From: Isochrysis galbana
Lineage: Eukaryota; Haptophyta; Isochrysidales; Isochrysidaceae
NCBI GenBank assembly: GCA_018136815.1
Contig: CM030937.1
Coordinates: 2,655,820 to 2,719,819, forward strand
Reading direction: 5' to 3'
DNA: 64,000 nucleotides
Shown here: positions 11,801 to 20,933 of the stretch, in pieces
How the letters are laid out: each line of letters begins with the position of its first letter
Numbering within the stretch: the first letter of the stretch is position 1
Notes under the pieces: generated by a model
Seen by the model: the letters and a program-made list of their open reading frames with translations, nothing else
What the model was told of the DNA's origin: nothing
The model's database searches: none
Program-made: the position numbers and the translations under genes

Positions 11801-11988
11801 ACCTTATGCTTGCTGACATCCTCACCAAGCCCCTTGGGCCCGCTCCCTTCTGCCGTCTCCTATCCCTTCTAAACGACTGCGCATCCATCATTGCACAAAG
11901 TCTGACGAGTTCAAATTCAAGTTCCGCCGAAGAAGCTACGGCAGGGACGTCTGCCTCTAAGACTGCCTCTGACGAAAAGCTCCAGTGA
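5839..11988 (+). CDS. Copia Gag-Pol polyprotein
   Basis: A single frame without stops is open from 5698; the first ATG in frame (5752) lies inside the LTR and the first one after the LTR is at 5839, which I chose. An alternative start at 7246 comes just before the recognisable gag. Domains by position: gag-like helical region about 7320-7920; two CX2CX3HX4C zinc knuckles at about 8005-8110; protease around 8521; integrase core with D near 9187, D near 9394 and E near 9505; reverse transcriptase with YVDD at about 10912; RNase H with DSN near 11446, SSAEAEY at about 11551 and SDSKSA near 11665, ending in the copia KHI...LTKPL segment. Oddities: the protease motif reads DSMAT instead of DSGAT; the integrase zinc-binding CxxC is missing; a 500-codon leader precedes gag. 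Confidence 0.93.
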   Translation: MPLSMPACLSLPDSHSLVALDERRTAACAPHRKRASSHCTKGETLGAVGWALFLPCPFCLPQGEPSAKICDELVSKNAVTGVFSPKRPSASPYRPTLPFLHLHPKALWHGGGVSSPSILSLMSQVSSFGENLSPIINMQEESRGFLNLSPTRVCTQFSLSLQPPPLTPPLLGWGGLLFSDKWLQALLDQLSFYGALHSVPSGPLHSSRAARRAVTRRRRHSRAIYSSISYVGVLGLLFSDTWLQALLDQLSFYGALHAVPPGPLHPSRAARRAATRRRRHSRAIFPSISYVGAFMASLHRLLGCCHLAFSFLRHSTTFAVCAAFVAAKDLRTRGNTWLVTLLATSTVVRHTARRTLSLSLYKVYNPLSSWATSLFSVSFSLYLSARKLFTWATERFAYYQRCSTDERGEDDAPLVLPLKKKKSGYAAFLARERHRNLLESQRIRARAESACLVRSSTPLFRFSAPRPSFMVLLLLLSQLPTFVCAPANSEASTLPTFSGERSEYMEWAILFSGYVAWKLTDAIYLLEDDVTRPDVEGEKQRSYDTLNARLYGLLLQALPSSLRVSVFHGHANDGVGALRYLRATFAAKKDDAADYAHYLGMAQTHVIDARAGLDLTDLRRQYDNINMAVAGIKRTGKPPPDDATLIAFFDHSLPLAYSQLRQFVRGRRLTSFVDHYEEYVSQTRAELSAQRPAAHAFAVTAPKSSSKGKGRPSSERPPPKGEPICLRCLGPHNRPFCKQPTAKCRGCGADHHGDICPRLSTSTTSSTRSRLTRRALELLDRDASRVATAPASTSSSTYAQAAAATTPTPTATNPPETPQAPHQPPPTSGTPLMAYTQAHAAASAIASDQHDANGAIQAYTASMRTFGYALCAKGPLPLLVTEAEAKTPIEEEALVDSMATFWVVSRLDCLWRITDAHPRLGVDTAAGPVVAQAVGIALVYLLVGDTWECYEIPNVLVLAECSTILYSTRVMRDLFGFRHDLDAGYIHVPGAHPIRVRDDSAAFRIPVRFVAPSDTRPHSVRCPRRPSAASASAAAVVAHGDLASHALLYRRLGFPYADQWSLVPTATVGHNLSCHRPPTGLPMPEAVVRGRMRAAPFSRLPTSLDAQPPPGAMVYMDFAGPLLESVLFKYTCYCGTVDAGSGFTRVWPARAMTAEVAASALGQFIADVAAHLSSLDGTYKPSIVRSDKGSAFLSYHFRDFLAHRRIRVSYSSEYTPQQNSHVERMWGVTFGTARVLLAAAGLPPSFHPFAMQTAVWITNRLPRPSRRNLSPYHLLTGHPPDIRCLYAFGCLCAVVAPVPRRVGDRHFADRGWYGLYMGPSEESPGHVVYLLDSKSVMVAAKIRVWEDQFPGLKDEPRPSWLEDDDDSAASAPAPSPAPVPTPVPAPVAAPSAIRRSPRLLELEQQHHGMNTTSAITPALHNASMAQAAAVFALGAAAMGFDSRTDPLCFAFTSDLLTTDDSCPPFAHAGSDHSLFAQAVTVVADMGDVTVPETYRQALQSTHADYWRVAINKELGGLMALRTWECVPEDAMPEGANLMHCHFVFAVKRKADGSIEKFKARLVADGNTQRYGVDFDRIFSTVVKTVTIRLVLAIATAHDYNLSSIDVRQAYLQATLPQPLFMRMPPGLPPRDCRGVRLVCKLLRSIYGLRQAGREWAELLTSFLLKWGFTRSTIDVCLYIFTSGSSLLWVLVYVDDALIVDNDSGLRARFVHDLGDRFPIEDKGELSWILNVAVARDRPRRILTLSQSLYVSDLLQRHDAFLSSTTTRTFKSPLGALHLDPSDSPTPGSPAFESMASKRDTYMAIVGGLLWLANMSRPDLAYAASQLSRFMTNPGPTHFAAAVRVLCYVRDSSTCALLFRPDPSLPFLVHVDSNWESRFSCTGAIFFLYGCPVHWFSKTQRSVSLSSAEAEYFGAMLAARDILFVRDLLVDLSLPPDGPTLLCSDSKSAINMSLDPVAFKKTKHIMRAAAFLRDLVAKHALAMRHVPGNLMLADILTKPLGPAPFCRLLSLLNDCASIIAQSLTSSNSSSAEEATAGTSASKTASDEKLQ
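6361..6720 (+). repeat. Two-copy 180-base tandem duplication in the copia leader
   Basis: Units 6361-6540 and 6541-6720 differ at only a few positions. Because 180 is a multiple of three, the duplication adds 60 residues in frame. Each unit encodes a segment rich in leucine followed by an arginine/serine stretch, then SISYVG. Confidence 0.92.
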
Positions 11989-12085
11989 CATACACCACTC
12001 CGAGTATTACGACTGTCATGCAAGGCATTCTCCATTCTTCTACCTTTATCCTCTGTATCTAAGCCTCACCCTCCGTGCTCGCCTT

Positions 12086-12094
12086 ATGGGGGGG
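12086..12094 (+). other. Polypurine tract
   Basis: A run of seven G (12088-12094), preceded by AT, directly abuts the right LTR, in the position where second-strand synthesis is primed. It is short and G-only. Confidence 0.65.
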
Positions 12095-12707
12095 TATCAC
12101 AGAGTGCCGTCATCTGCCAACACAACCCATTGGTCCTTACCGATAGAATCGTCTTTACCGATAACTTTGTCTGCCAGATTCCTTTTCATCAAGTCATCAG
12201 CCTCTTTCATCATGTGCACCACCTTCTGGACTCTTCTCTACATTATCATCTGCAGTTGATGCACATCGAGTTCTTAGGGTTCCCGAGTCATTTGCACATC
12301 GACTTCTAGACCTCGCCTTCATCTTGGGGATCTCAGCTCACTCTAGATCGACTTAGTGCACCTAAGGAATCTCACCTTCATCAACACTCACGACGCTTCA
12401 TCGGCTCATACTAAGGCAATACTCGCCGATTCCCTAAATCCTTGATTCCTTCTTTGTTCCCTCGCACGCCTTCCTGTTTGTCTCAGAGTATCATCCAAAG
12501 AACCGTGGTGGGGTATATGTAAGGGTTTGTGCGAATGTGCTTATTGTAGAATCACCGTGCCCCAGGGGTATCTTGGTGAGTTCCCCAGTGCCCCCAGGTG
12601 TCCCAGGTTCTGACCCTCACCCCTGTAGCACTGTCTCTCTCACTGTCTGTCATGACCTTACTGCTTTTTGTTGCCGCCCTGGCTGCTCCCTGGCAGCCAG
12701 TGCGATA
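12095..12707 (+). repeat. Right LTR of the copia element
   Basis: Identical to 5195-5807; it starts TATCAC, ends GCGATA and is followed by the ATCAT duplication. Confidence 0.96.
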
Positions 12708-12712
12708 ATCAT
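12708..12712. repeat. Target-site duplication, right (ATCAT)
   Basis: It pairs with 5190-5194 and fixes the element's outer border exactly. Confidence 0.93.
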
Positions 12713-12865
12713 AAGAAGGAAACTTTAAAAATTCATCACACCTCTCTTTCTGCCATATGCCAATTCTCTCGGCCGGAGACGACGCACGAGGGAGACGCCG
12801 CCGGGGGGGGACATTCGCCCATAATATTTTTATCGAGATGATAATGGAAGTGCGAGTAGCCATGC

Positions 12866-13026
12866 CACCAAAGGGAAAAATGAAACCCCCGTCCCCAGCA
12901 GATCCAGAACTGCAACGCCAATTTGACCTCGAAAAAACAGCATCAGTTAAAAATAAAGAATTCCAGAAGCGAGTGGCAAGCTCTGAACAGCTAGCCCGGA
13001 AAGTCATCCACCCACCAAAAACATGA
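12866..13026 (+). CDS. Small lysine/proline-rich open frame, unknown
   Basis: An ATG at 12866 opens 53 codons beginning MPPKGKMKPPSPADPE; the same frame extends upstream to an ATG at 12757. The peptide is basic and hydrophilic, with a possible amphipathic helix (LQRQFDLEKTASVKNKEFQKR). I recognise no family. It may be an exon or remnant of the locus next to the copia insertion, and its 3' end overlaps the end of the minus-strand cysteine-rich frame by 23 bases. Confidence 0.25.
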
Positions 13027-13528
13027 GTACTAGTGCGTGCGCCCCTCGATGAAAAGAAAACGCGCGCACCAATCCGTCATCAGATCTGCAGGTACCACTA
13101 CGACACGTGTATTCACCACAGCACTCCGAGTTATTTTGGCACACCGACCCTGGCTCGCGGCATGGCGTCTCACACACTCCATCGTCATTGCACTCAAGTC
13201 CTTCACAGCACTCGTCGCCATAACTGCACCCCCCCCTTTTCTCGATCCTTGAATGACACCACCACTTGTACGGGCATGCGCACGAGAGGGCGACGATGTG
13301 CAAACCGCCACACCCATTGCCTCCACAACCGCCCACGGCGCCAATCCCGCAGTCACCGCCAACATCCCCTCCACCCCCTTTGCCACCTCCGCCACCACCC
13401 TCCTCACCTCCACCATCACTGCCCCCCTCACCCCCTTCACTTCCCTCTCCGGCACCACCTTCGCCGTTCCAACTACTCGCTGCGCTCGCTGCGCTTGAGT
13501 TGTGCAGACGGCGATGTCCTACGCACGC
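13004..13528 (-). CDS. Cysteine-rich protein with two knottin-like half-domains (exon or fragment)
   Basis: The minus-strand frame is open from 13528 to a stop at 13004 but has no ATG, so it is probably the last exon of a spliced gene or a fragment. Reading direction gives a Ser/Ala start, about 45 residues of Gly/Glu/Asp low complexity, a short Cys-containing bridge, and then two cysteine modules. The second has the spacing CX6CX5CCX4CX4C and the first ends CX5CCX4CX4C; a CC doublet within six cysteines is typical of inhibitor-cystine-knot folds. The tail is short and hydrophobic (ALVLMFLVGG). ICK-like repeats occur in many secreted proteins, including protease inhibitors and antimicrobial or toxin-like peptides; nothing here shows which, so I assign no function. 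It lies back to back with the LRR exon at 13480-13863. Confidence 0.5.
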   Translation of the reverse strand, partial: ACVGHRRLHNSSAASAASSWNGEGGAGEGSEGGEGGSDGGGEEGGGGGGKGGGGDVGGDCGIGAVGGCGGNGCGGLHIVALSCACPYKWWCHSRIEKRGGCSYGDECCEGLECNDDGVCETPCREPGSVCQNNSECCGEYTCRSGTCRSDDGLVRAFSFHRGAHALVLMFLVGG

Positions 13529-13863
13529 TCACCAAAGCCGCGCTCCCATGCCTCTCGCCCATCGAGTGGAGTACCTTTAGTGTATCCTCGAACCGCTCCA
13601 CCGTGCGTCTGTCCAATGCGGATCTCGACGACGAGGCCTTGGACATGGTCTGTCGCGTGCTTGAGGCAAGAGCGTGTCGGAGGACCAATACGCTCATCCT
13701 CGACCGCAACCGGATCGGACCGGCGGGCGTGCAGCGCTTGTGCGAGCTCGCGCGGAGCTTTCGGTTGTCGTCGGTAAACCTTTCGTGCAACCCGATTGGC
13801 GCGGAGAGTCAGCCTATGCTCTCACAGCTGAGGAAGCTCAAGGTGCAGGTCACCCTGCTGTGA
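13480..13863 (+). CDS. Leucine-rich-repeat (ribonuclease-inhibitor type) exon
   Basis: The frame ending at 13863 contains LRR-RI units: STVRLSNADLDDEALDMVC, NTLILDRNRIGPAGVQRLCE and SSVNLSCNPIG, each fitting LxxLxLxxNxIGxxG. The frame is open much further left (13033), but that part is antisense to the cysteine-rich frame and looks non-coding. No suitable ATG lies at the left of the LRR part, so I infer an acceptor or truncation near 13450-13500. Proteins of this type act as protein-binding scaffolds; no further role can be assigned. Confidence 0.5.
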   Translation: MRSLRLSCADGDVLRTLTKAALPCLSPIEWSTFSVSSNRSTVRLSNADLDDEALDMVCRVLEARACRRTNTLILDRNRIGPAGVQRLCELARSFRLSSVNLSCNPIGAESQPMLSQLRKLKVQVTLL

Positions 13864-14439
13864 TCACAATGCAATTGAGTGTGTGTGTTGGGGGGGGGGG
13901 GGGGAGGGGGAGAAGGGGTCGAATACTCTAGTAAATATAACATGTATATATGCGGGGGTAAATTTTCCCCCGTGTTCGGGTGGTGCACTGGGACTTTTTA
14001 TGGCCCGCACCTTTTGCGCTGCTGCCGCTGTGCGGGCGGCGCACCCGCGTACGACAGGACCGTGCCGCTCCTTGTGCGCACGTGGGCCAACTGCTGCGTG
14101 GGAAAAAAAAAACCTTTTAATATTCTTACCGCACTCGCGGCGAATGGAACCACTACCCACTACAAGTAGCACGTAGCATACTCTCTACACCCCCATTCCC
14201 CGGCCCTTCTCCCCCCGCCATCAGGCGGCTCCCCCCGTACACTACTAGGGGGATTGGGGTGGAGGGCTTAGATATGGTCCGGTGGCCCGCGCAACCCCCC
14301 GGTGATCTCTCCCCCCCTTCCTCCTGTGTCTCCGAGTGGGCGGCCCACTCTGTCTCGTCTTATCCTGTAAACAGGCGCGAGACTTACCGATTTTCCGGTG
14401 GGCGGAGCTCTCGCTCGCGCCCACCCCCTTTTCCGCGCT
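13864..14439. other. Intergenic, no gene seen
   Basis: It contains a G-run at about 13890-13912 and a GC-rich stretch with no recognisable frames. Family B repeat material begins at its right edge. Confidence 0.45.
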
Positions 14440-14875
14440 CTCTCTCCCCTCTCCTGCGGCACGCGCGATGGCGCGCCTGCGGCAGGCCTCCAGCTGCCCT
14501 CTGGCGGCCCCTGGAGGCTCCTGGAGGCCAGCTCAGGGGGCAGAGGAGGCTGGGGCTGGGCCCTGGCCTCCCCTGCCTCTCCCTCGCTGGCGCTCCCGAG
14601 CCTCTGGGGCCCCCAGTCTGCACCTGTCTGCCTGTCGACCAGGGGGGGAGGGGGGGTTGGAGCAATGGGCTGGTCACGAGGGGCCAGGATGGGCGAATGG
14701 GGCGAGCCTGTGGGGAAGGGAGTGGGTCAGTAGGGCAGTGGCCTCCTGGCAAGCCATCAGGCATGCCAGGAGGATGGGTGGTTCCTCCCCCATGGCAGGG
14801 GAGGAGTGGAGAGAGGGGGGGGCTCGTGCCCCCCCATGGGTCAACCAAGTATAAACTTAGTTGGAACTGCTGCGT
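14440..14875 (-). repeat. Repeat family B copy
   Basis: Read on the minus strand it starts with the near-palindrome at 14842-14865 (CCAACTAAGTTTATACTTGG), then an ATG, then a GC hairpin with G(7)C-ACGA-GC(7), then CTCTCTCCACTCC. Further in it shares the CTGCCCCCTGAGCTG and GGGGCTGAG-type core with copies at 40565, 53265 and 59003. The inner border is approximate. Confidence 0.75.
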
Positions 14876-16867
14876 GGGGAGGCGACGGCGGGCGGCGGTC
14901 CGCCGGCGGCACCCGCCGCCGCCTTCGCGGCCGTCGACCGGCTGCTCGCCGCGCTCGCCAGTGTGCACACAGCACACAGCAGGGGCCACGACCGAAGCTT
15001 GCCCAGCCACTCACCACATTTGCCGCGTTGTCCGAGACAAGAATGAAGACGCGCTAGAAAAACATCATGCGACAGCCCGGCCGCGACACAGGCTTCTCGC
15101 GTCCGGCCGTCGGTAGCGGTTCCTGTGTGCCGCTCCGTAAATAAACGTAAACGGAGAGGCAGCGCGCGCGCCTCCATGGTCCATGGCGACCAAGTATAAA
15201 ACCAGGAAGAAGGGGGGTGGGGGGAGGTCAGTACGAGTGCTGGCCCATGCGGGCCCCTGGGCCTTGGCCTTGGGAGTGCGCCTCGCGCCTCCTGACCCGT
15301 GCCCACTGGCACTGGCCACTGGGGGCGTCTGGGGGGGCTGCTCAGTAGGCTGTGAGTGCTCTCAGCTCATGTGCTAGGAGGAGGCAGAGCCTGAGGTTGA
15401 CCGACGGGTCCCCCGGAGGGGAGTTGGAGCCCGGGAGGGAGGGCACGAGGCGCCTCCCCCATGTGAACCAAGTATAATTTCGTTTCACTCATAATACAGT
15501 AATATGATTCATACACTCACACTCAATCAGCACGAGCCCGTACCCACGCGCCCGCATGGTGCATGGTCACCACTGCCCTCCAATCACATATCTCAGCCCT
15601 CCATATTACCCACATCCACGTAAGGTCACGGCGCACCTGCCCGCCCGTTCGATGAACGATTGCACAAGTGATGTCGGGACAGAGACAGAAAGAGGACCCC
15701 TTTGCCTCCACCAACAACCCAATGACCACAAAAAGGCGTACATATGGTGCTTCCGCATGTGCTAGGTATCCCTTCATGGACATACTGTAATGCCCGATGT
15801 CGGAGCAAAGCCCTACGCGCAACGCCTCATCGCTGAAGAACTCGAGGCCCAATCGGCGTGCTCTGGCAACAAAAGGCCACAATGAGGAGACCTCATTCAG
15901 AGGCTAGCCGCCGCGGTGTGATGGGCGACACTGCGACACTGACGACATGCATGGGCATGGCTAGTTGCGTCTGGAGTCATTGATGACTGCACGTCACATG
16001 CACAGGTCCGAGTCACTAGAGGACGTATGAAGTGGAGACAAACACGCTGCTGTCCGCGGGACGACAAGACGGCCCAAATCGTTAGTTGGTGATAGCCCGC
16101 GAAGGGCCCTCCCTGCACCGTAACCCCTCTCTACCCCCAACCACCCCTGCCCACAAAAGCAGTCCGCTCCTTATCCACGACCTAAAGGCAGCCGTTTGGT
16201 GACAGTCCTAGACACGACAGGGGTGTGAGGCTGTCTAGGCCTATGCCGATTAGGACATCGCCGGTCGCTGTGCATCAAAGCCATCTTTGTCTAAAGTCTA
16301 CATGAAGCATGCTTCTGGACAATTCACGGGTAGCGGAGATCTCTGCCTCCCCGACCAGACCGCACATGCCGTAACGGTAGGGCCCCGATGACTTTGCCAA
16401 GCGGACCAGGCGTAGCTTCGCACGCACCAAGGCGTAATAGCAATCAGGAGAGGGCCTTCGGCCCACGCCGACTCCAAGATTCGGAAGTTAAGTCAGTAAT
16501 AGCTCGCCGTCCTCTTGTTATCCTGCGAGTAGTACGCTCGGATCACAAGCTCGGGGGTGGCATGCTTCGTCGACGATACATTGGGCTCAAGTAATATGAA
16601 TCTCTGCCAGCAATGGAAGCCGTCCTTCGTGCTCCACGAATTTGCCTCAATGCAGAGAGTGCAAAGCGATTGCACAGATGGCCGGAAGCCAAAGATCAAG
16701 CTGCTACGGAGGGCCGGGACGCGTTTTCGCACACAAAGCCCACAGATTGCGCCGCAAGACTCCGGTGGGTGATGTGCACATTGGCATCACGCGCAAAGAG
16801 CTGCCCGTCCCCCCGCTGTGCGTCATTTCGCAGGCGCGGGCTCTCCCTTCGACCCCCGGCCTGCTTG
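14876..16867. other. Repeat fragments and intergenic DNA
   Basis: Two more family B starts lie here on the minus strand: one with the TTATACTTGG element at 15185-15195 followed by ATGG, and one at about 15455-15480 with TTATACTTGGTTCACATGG. From 15500 to 16867 there are minus-strand frames (for example 15523-15882 and 16493-16732) that could be exons of the gene to the right. I recognise no domain in them and do not call them. Confidence 0.4.
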
Positions 16868-18290
16868 TCAGAAGACATCGAACGAGCCAATATGACGGAT
16901 GGCCTCAATATTGGCAGGGCAGTGGCCTTCCGAGAGTGAGCGCGTCACCTTCGTCTCGGACGCGCACGGTCGGAATAGGCCGTTTCCGTCGTCCTTCAAC
17001 CTGTTCGCCGCAGCCATGCTAAGCAAGTCCAGCCCGTCCGACACGCGTGACGTGACTGGCGGAGCGGCGGGCGAGATGCAAAGCGAGGGTGATGGCTCCG
17101 ACTCTGGTCCTACTCCTGCACAATTCACACCAGCGACTTGGAAGCGGTACTGCACACCAGGGATGAGGTTGGTGATGATGGCCCGCGTTTCGCTGGTCCG
17201 AGTGTCTTCAATGCCCGTTTGCCATGTGATACCATCGTCGACTGAGACCCGCACGCGGTAGCCCGTAGTAGTGGGACTAGGCGATGAGGCATCAGCAGAC
17301 GGCCGCCAGAGTAAGTGCACTGAGTCTACACCATCGCGCACCGTCACGAGGCCCGATGGACGTGCCGGACGATGAAGATTGGCCAGATGCTGGGACTGGA
17401 AATTGTTGGCAGAGAAGCACTGCGGAGTGATGAGGACGACAATGGTCAAGACGCATGGGAGTCCGTGCAATCGCCCAAGGATGTACGGCAGCTCACGATT
17501 GGGGAGCTCACACTGGCCTTGAAAGTGGCTATTGAAGCAGGCGCAATGGGCAGCATGCGGCCTACGTGCACGCATCAAATGGCGCAGCATAACCATACCT
17601 TCTTGCACAGATGGCAGTAGCGCTTCCCTGGCTTTGCCCGGCCGCCTGGTCCACCTGGCTTTGCAGCGGAGTGATAGACGTTTCCCGAGGTTGGGCAAAC
17701 AAACCAAACTACCTTCCGCGTCAGCTGTACACGGAGGAAAAAGTCTCGCCCCAGCTCCTCCATCAGAAAGGGTTCCTGTTGACCATAACCGAGATCGCGT
17801 TATTTAGGATCCATGCCGACCTTGGCAGGGAGGAGCCCCGCTGTCGCGTATTGGATGAATGGGCAAGACCACCTCGAACAAGATGCGCCATCCAAGAGGT
17901 TGTGCAGCAAATGAGCTCGGCTCTAAACACCTCGCGGGATGGCTGTGGTCGAAGGCTGCGCTGCCGCTCACCTGCTCGGTATTCGGGCCGTCGCAGAGCA
18001 CCTCGAACTCCGAGCACGGCTGCATCACGCCCTGCACGTTGACCTTCCAGGGTGCTGAGCCGACCGTGCTTGGGTGCAGAGCCGAAGAAGCAGCCTCCGC
18101 CAGGATCTCAGAGTGGTTCGGGCCAGCGCCCCGCACGATGCGCCACGAGCAGCCAGTGTGGAACATATGGACATCATCGGTATCACGCTTCACGAAGCGC
18201 GGCGGCGCCTCGAGGTCGGCGTCGACGCGCATCCACTCTCCGTTGAGCTGCGAGCCGTGCGGCGCGCCACGAGAGATGAAGCGAGCATGC
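16868..18290 (-). CDS. Fibronectin type III domain protein (partial model)
   Basis: The best-supported exon is 17419-16868 (184 codons). It encodes a fibronectin-III domain beginning RPARPSGLVTVRDG, with the conserved Trp in VHLLWRPSADA, the YRVRVSVDDG strand and the Y-R-F-V...N..G.G..S end pattern. Upstream, 18290-17972 encodes a separate region with GSQLNGEWMRVDADLEAPP and the C-W-R-I motif seen in algal extracellular modules. It ends at a clear donor (CAG/GTGAGC), and both borders are phase 0, so joining the two by a 552-base intron is reasonable but unproven. The region between also contains an in-frame hydrophobic segment (LPCVLTIVVLIT) that could instead be a signal peptide of a shorter gene. 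I could not find the first exon. The likely setting is extracellular or membrane-bound. No catalytic residues are visible. Confidence 0.5.
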
Positions 18291-20659
18291 CTGCTGGCAA
18301 AAGAGTGAGAGGGTGAGGTGCTGGGTCGGGAGCGCGGCGTCGAGGTGGCGGGCGTCGCGATGTGAGCGCTTCATTCTGTGCGGACGCGATGCCGCCATGC
18401 CCGCCACCAGGTAGCCAGAGAGGGCTGGCAGCAGCGGACGAGAGAGAGAGAGAGAGAGAGCGATGGAAGGAGGGAGAGGGAAGGAGGCTATGGCTGTGGG
18501 GGTTGTACGGACCTGCCGAGGTGTGCGCGCGGCTCCGATGTGTCCATCGTCGCGCCGAACCGTGTGTGTGTGGGGGGGGGGGGCGCGGCGTCCGAGGCGA
18601 GGCGCGAGGAGTGGAGAGGAAGGCGGGGGGCAGGGGGGAGGGAGGAGGAGGGCGCGGAGGGAGAGAAGAGAGAGCGAGGGTTGGGGGAGGGGGGGGGGGG
18701 CCGTCCGCCCAGCTGGGAAGAGGAGGACGAAAGAGGGGGGGAGGGAGACAAGAGAGAGGAGAAAGAAGCAAAGGAAGAGGAAGAACGCAGAGAGAGAGAG
18801 AAGAAGAAGAGTAGACGAGAGGAGAGGGAGGGAGGAAGCAGGGGAGGAAAGGGGAGAGAAAGAGGGAAGGAAGTTTGGGGAGCCGGCGAGGGAGGGAGGG
18901 AGGGAGAGAAAGAAGAGAAGGAGAAGAAGAGAGGGAGAGGATAGGAGGGAGAGAGACGAGAGAGAGACTGAGAATCGTGGGCGGCGCCGCGTCGAGGAGA
19001 GAACCGTAAGTTGTGGCTGCGCGTTTTCTCTTTCTCTGCGCCCACTCTCCCTCAGCTTGCTTGGTGATGGGGGGGAGCTCCAACCACAAGCAGTGAGGGA
19101 AAGGAGAGGGGGAGGAGGAGGTGTACGGGTGAAAGAGCGAGAGTTTTGGTATAAGGCGCGGAAGGAAGGAAGAAGCTCTCTCTCGCTCTCCTCGGATTTC
19201 GCTCACTTCTCCGCCCCCCACACCTCCTCGTCTCGTCTCATTATAGTTTGTCCTCTGTTTATTCTGGTTTGGCCGTGCGGCTGTTCCCCCCTCTCTCGAG
19301 CGGAGACGAGGGAGACCTCTCTCTCTCTGCTTCTTCGTCTTCTTCTCCTCTCCAGGACAGATGTATAATAGAGTACTCCCTTCCTTTCACCCTACGAGTA
19401 CCGACGCGGAGTCTCCTAATCTCTTGCCGTGTGTCCTCTCCATCCCCAGGGGGGCCTCTCTCCCCCTTCCTCTATTCTTCTTCTCGAATCTCTTCTCTCT
19501 CTCCTCCGTGTGCCATATCTCTCTCCTCCTCCGTCGGGGGGGGGGAGGGGGGAGGAGAGAGGGGGGCGTTTCCTCTCGCAGCAAGAGGCAACCTCAAGAC
19601 TGGCATCCCCCTCGGAGGCGTAATAACTGGGCTGGGTTGGAGGAAATACCTTCCAGAAGACGGCGGCCGACGACGCGCGCGCCTGACAGAGGGCCGCCGC
19701 CGCCTCCTTCTCCCCCCGGCCCGCCTTCTTCTCTCCCCCCCGCCCCTTCCTCCCCCCCCCCCCCCCCCCCCCTTCCCCCCTCTTTCCCGTTGATGAGATC
19801 GCCTCCCGACCAGCAGCGGGAGGGGGAGAGGAGGCAACACGAAGACCGGGCGGTCTCCAAATATAGCCCATCTGCCATTCGCAGGAATGTCTACATGTAG
19901 ATACGTAGATACTACTGCTGACTACTGATAAAAAACTTCGGAATATTCTCGCCAAGCGCGGGACCCTACACATCCATCTCGCAGCCACACCCTTTATCAC
20001 TCCTTCCACCTGCCTTGCGGTTCGTCCCCTCGTGCTCTACGTAGGGGCTCAGTGTTTGGGGCTTCCAGTGGCAGGTGGCAGGAGGCGTGGTCCGCGGTCC
20101 CCGGTGGTCTCCTGCTCTTCGTCTCCTTCTCCTTCCTCCTGCCTCCTGCGCCATCGAGCGAACGGTTGTTCGGTGTTTTCTCAGCTATTTCTGGTCGAGT
20201 TGTGTTGGGGGTGTTGAGTGTGTGAGAGTATTAGAATAGGTGTTGTCCGGGTTGCGGGTTGCGGGTTGGGTTCTTGTGCCAATGTCCGGTGTTCAGTGTT
20301 TAGCAGGCAGGCCAGTCTTGCTGCCATCCCGAGCGCGTGCGCTGTACTAGGGACTAGGGCGGCGAGGTTTGTGCCCATCACAAGTGACAAGTGATAAGTC
20401 TGCCTTTTTCGTTTGCGTTCGTTTTAAAGATTGGGGCACCGAGTTCTTGTTCTTGTTTGTGCGACGTTGATTTTGGATTTTGGGGTTTCTCCCTTGGCCC
20501 TTGGGACGCTTTGCGCTTTGCGCGTGCGCGCCGTCGATTGCGTATCTGACGGTTCGAGAGTTCGAGACCCCTTACGAGGGTCGTGAATCCCATGGGGTGG
20601 GAGGTGGGTCAGTTGTGCTTGTATGGGCTGATGAAGTTTTGTGTGTGGTCTGCGGCTGG
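18291..20659. other. Long purine- and pyrimidine-skewed low-complexity region
   Basis: From about 18430 to 19000 the plus strand is almost all G and A, with an (AG)n tract at 18438-18462. From about 19300 to 19790 it switches to C and T, with C runs at 19747-19773. Long frames here on both strands are Arg/Glu/Gly or Ser/Pro/Leu repeats and are not genes. 19870-20659 holds ordinary intergenic DNA without a recognisable frame. Confidence 0.55.
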
Positions 20660-20757
20660 GTGGGGGGCCGGGGGCCGCCCTCGGCGGGGGCGGGGGGGGC
20701 TGAGGAGAGGGGAGTCGCGTCGGCGCGCTCCATCGCAAAACCACAACTATAAAGTAG
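20660..20757 (-). repeat. Repeat family B copy (subfamily shared with 31899)
   Basis: On the minus strand: stem-loop AACTACTTTATAGTT, short spacer, then ATGGAGCGCGCCGACGCGAC, closely matching ATGGAGCGCGCCGGCGTGAC at 31923. The two continue in parallel through CTCCCCTCTCCTC and the GCCGAGGGCGGCCCCC block. Confidence 0.8.
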
Positions 20758-20933
20758 TTAGTTGAGTAGATACTACTGATATATACACGTATGCAAGTGG
20801 CGGGGTTCTTGAATAGGTGGCGTTGCGTTTAGCATAGAGGGGTAGGCGACGTGGGTGGTGTGTGGTGTGTGGTGTAGCCGTACGCTAACCCTCACTATAG
20901 AAAATCAAAATTAAAAATTAAGTCACACATGTC

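Larger units (their letters stand above)
5195..12707 (+). mobile_element. Complete Ty1/copia LTR retrotransposon
   Basis: It is a 7.5-kb element: LTR, primer-binding site, one long open frame, G-run polypurine tract, LTR, flanked by ATCAT duplications. The domain order is gag with zinc knuckles, protease, integrase, reverse transcriptase, RNase H. Integrase lying before reverse transcriptase is the copia (Pseudoviridae) order. Identical LTRs and an unbroken frame indicate a very recent insertion. It sits between the SAM synthetase region and the 13-kb gene pair and does not obviously interrupt a recognisable gene. Confidence 0.96.

Noticed and set aside
13033-13480. Left part of the plus-strand frame leading into the LRR exon
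   Set aside because: His/Pro-rich low complexity, antisense to the better-supported cysteine modules.
18190-19793. Large Glu/Arg/Gly and Ser/Leu/Pro frames
   Set aside because: Products of a purine/pyrimidine-skewed tract; no conserved motif.
20500-20600. Possible tRNA (GTTCGAGACC-like B box)
   Set aside because: No matching A box and no cloverleaf could be formed.
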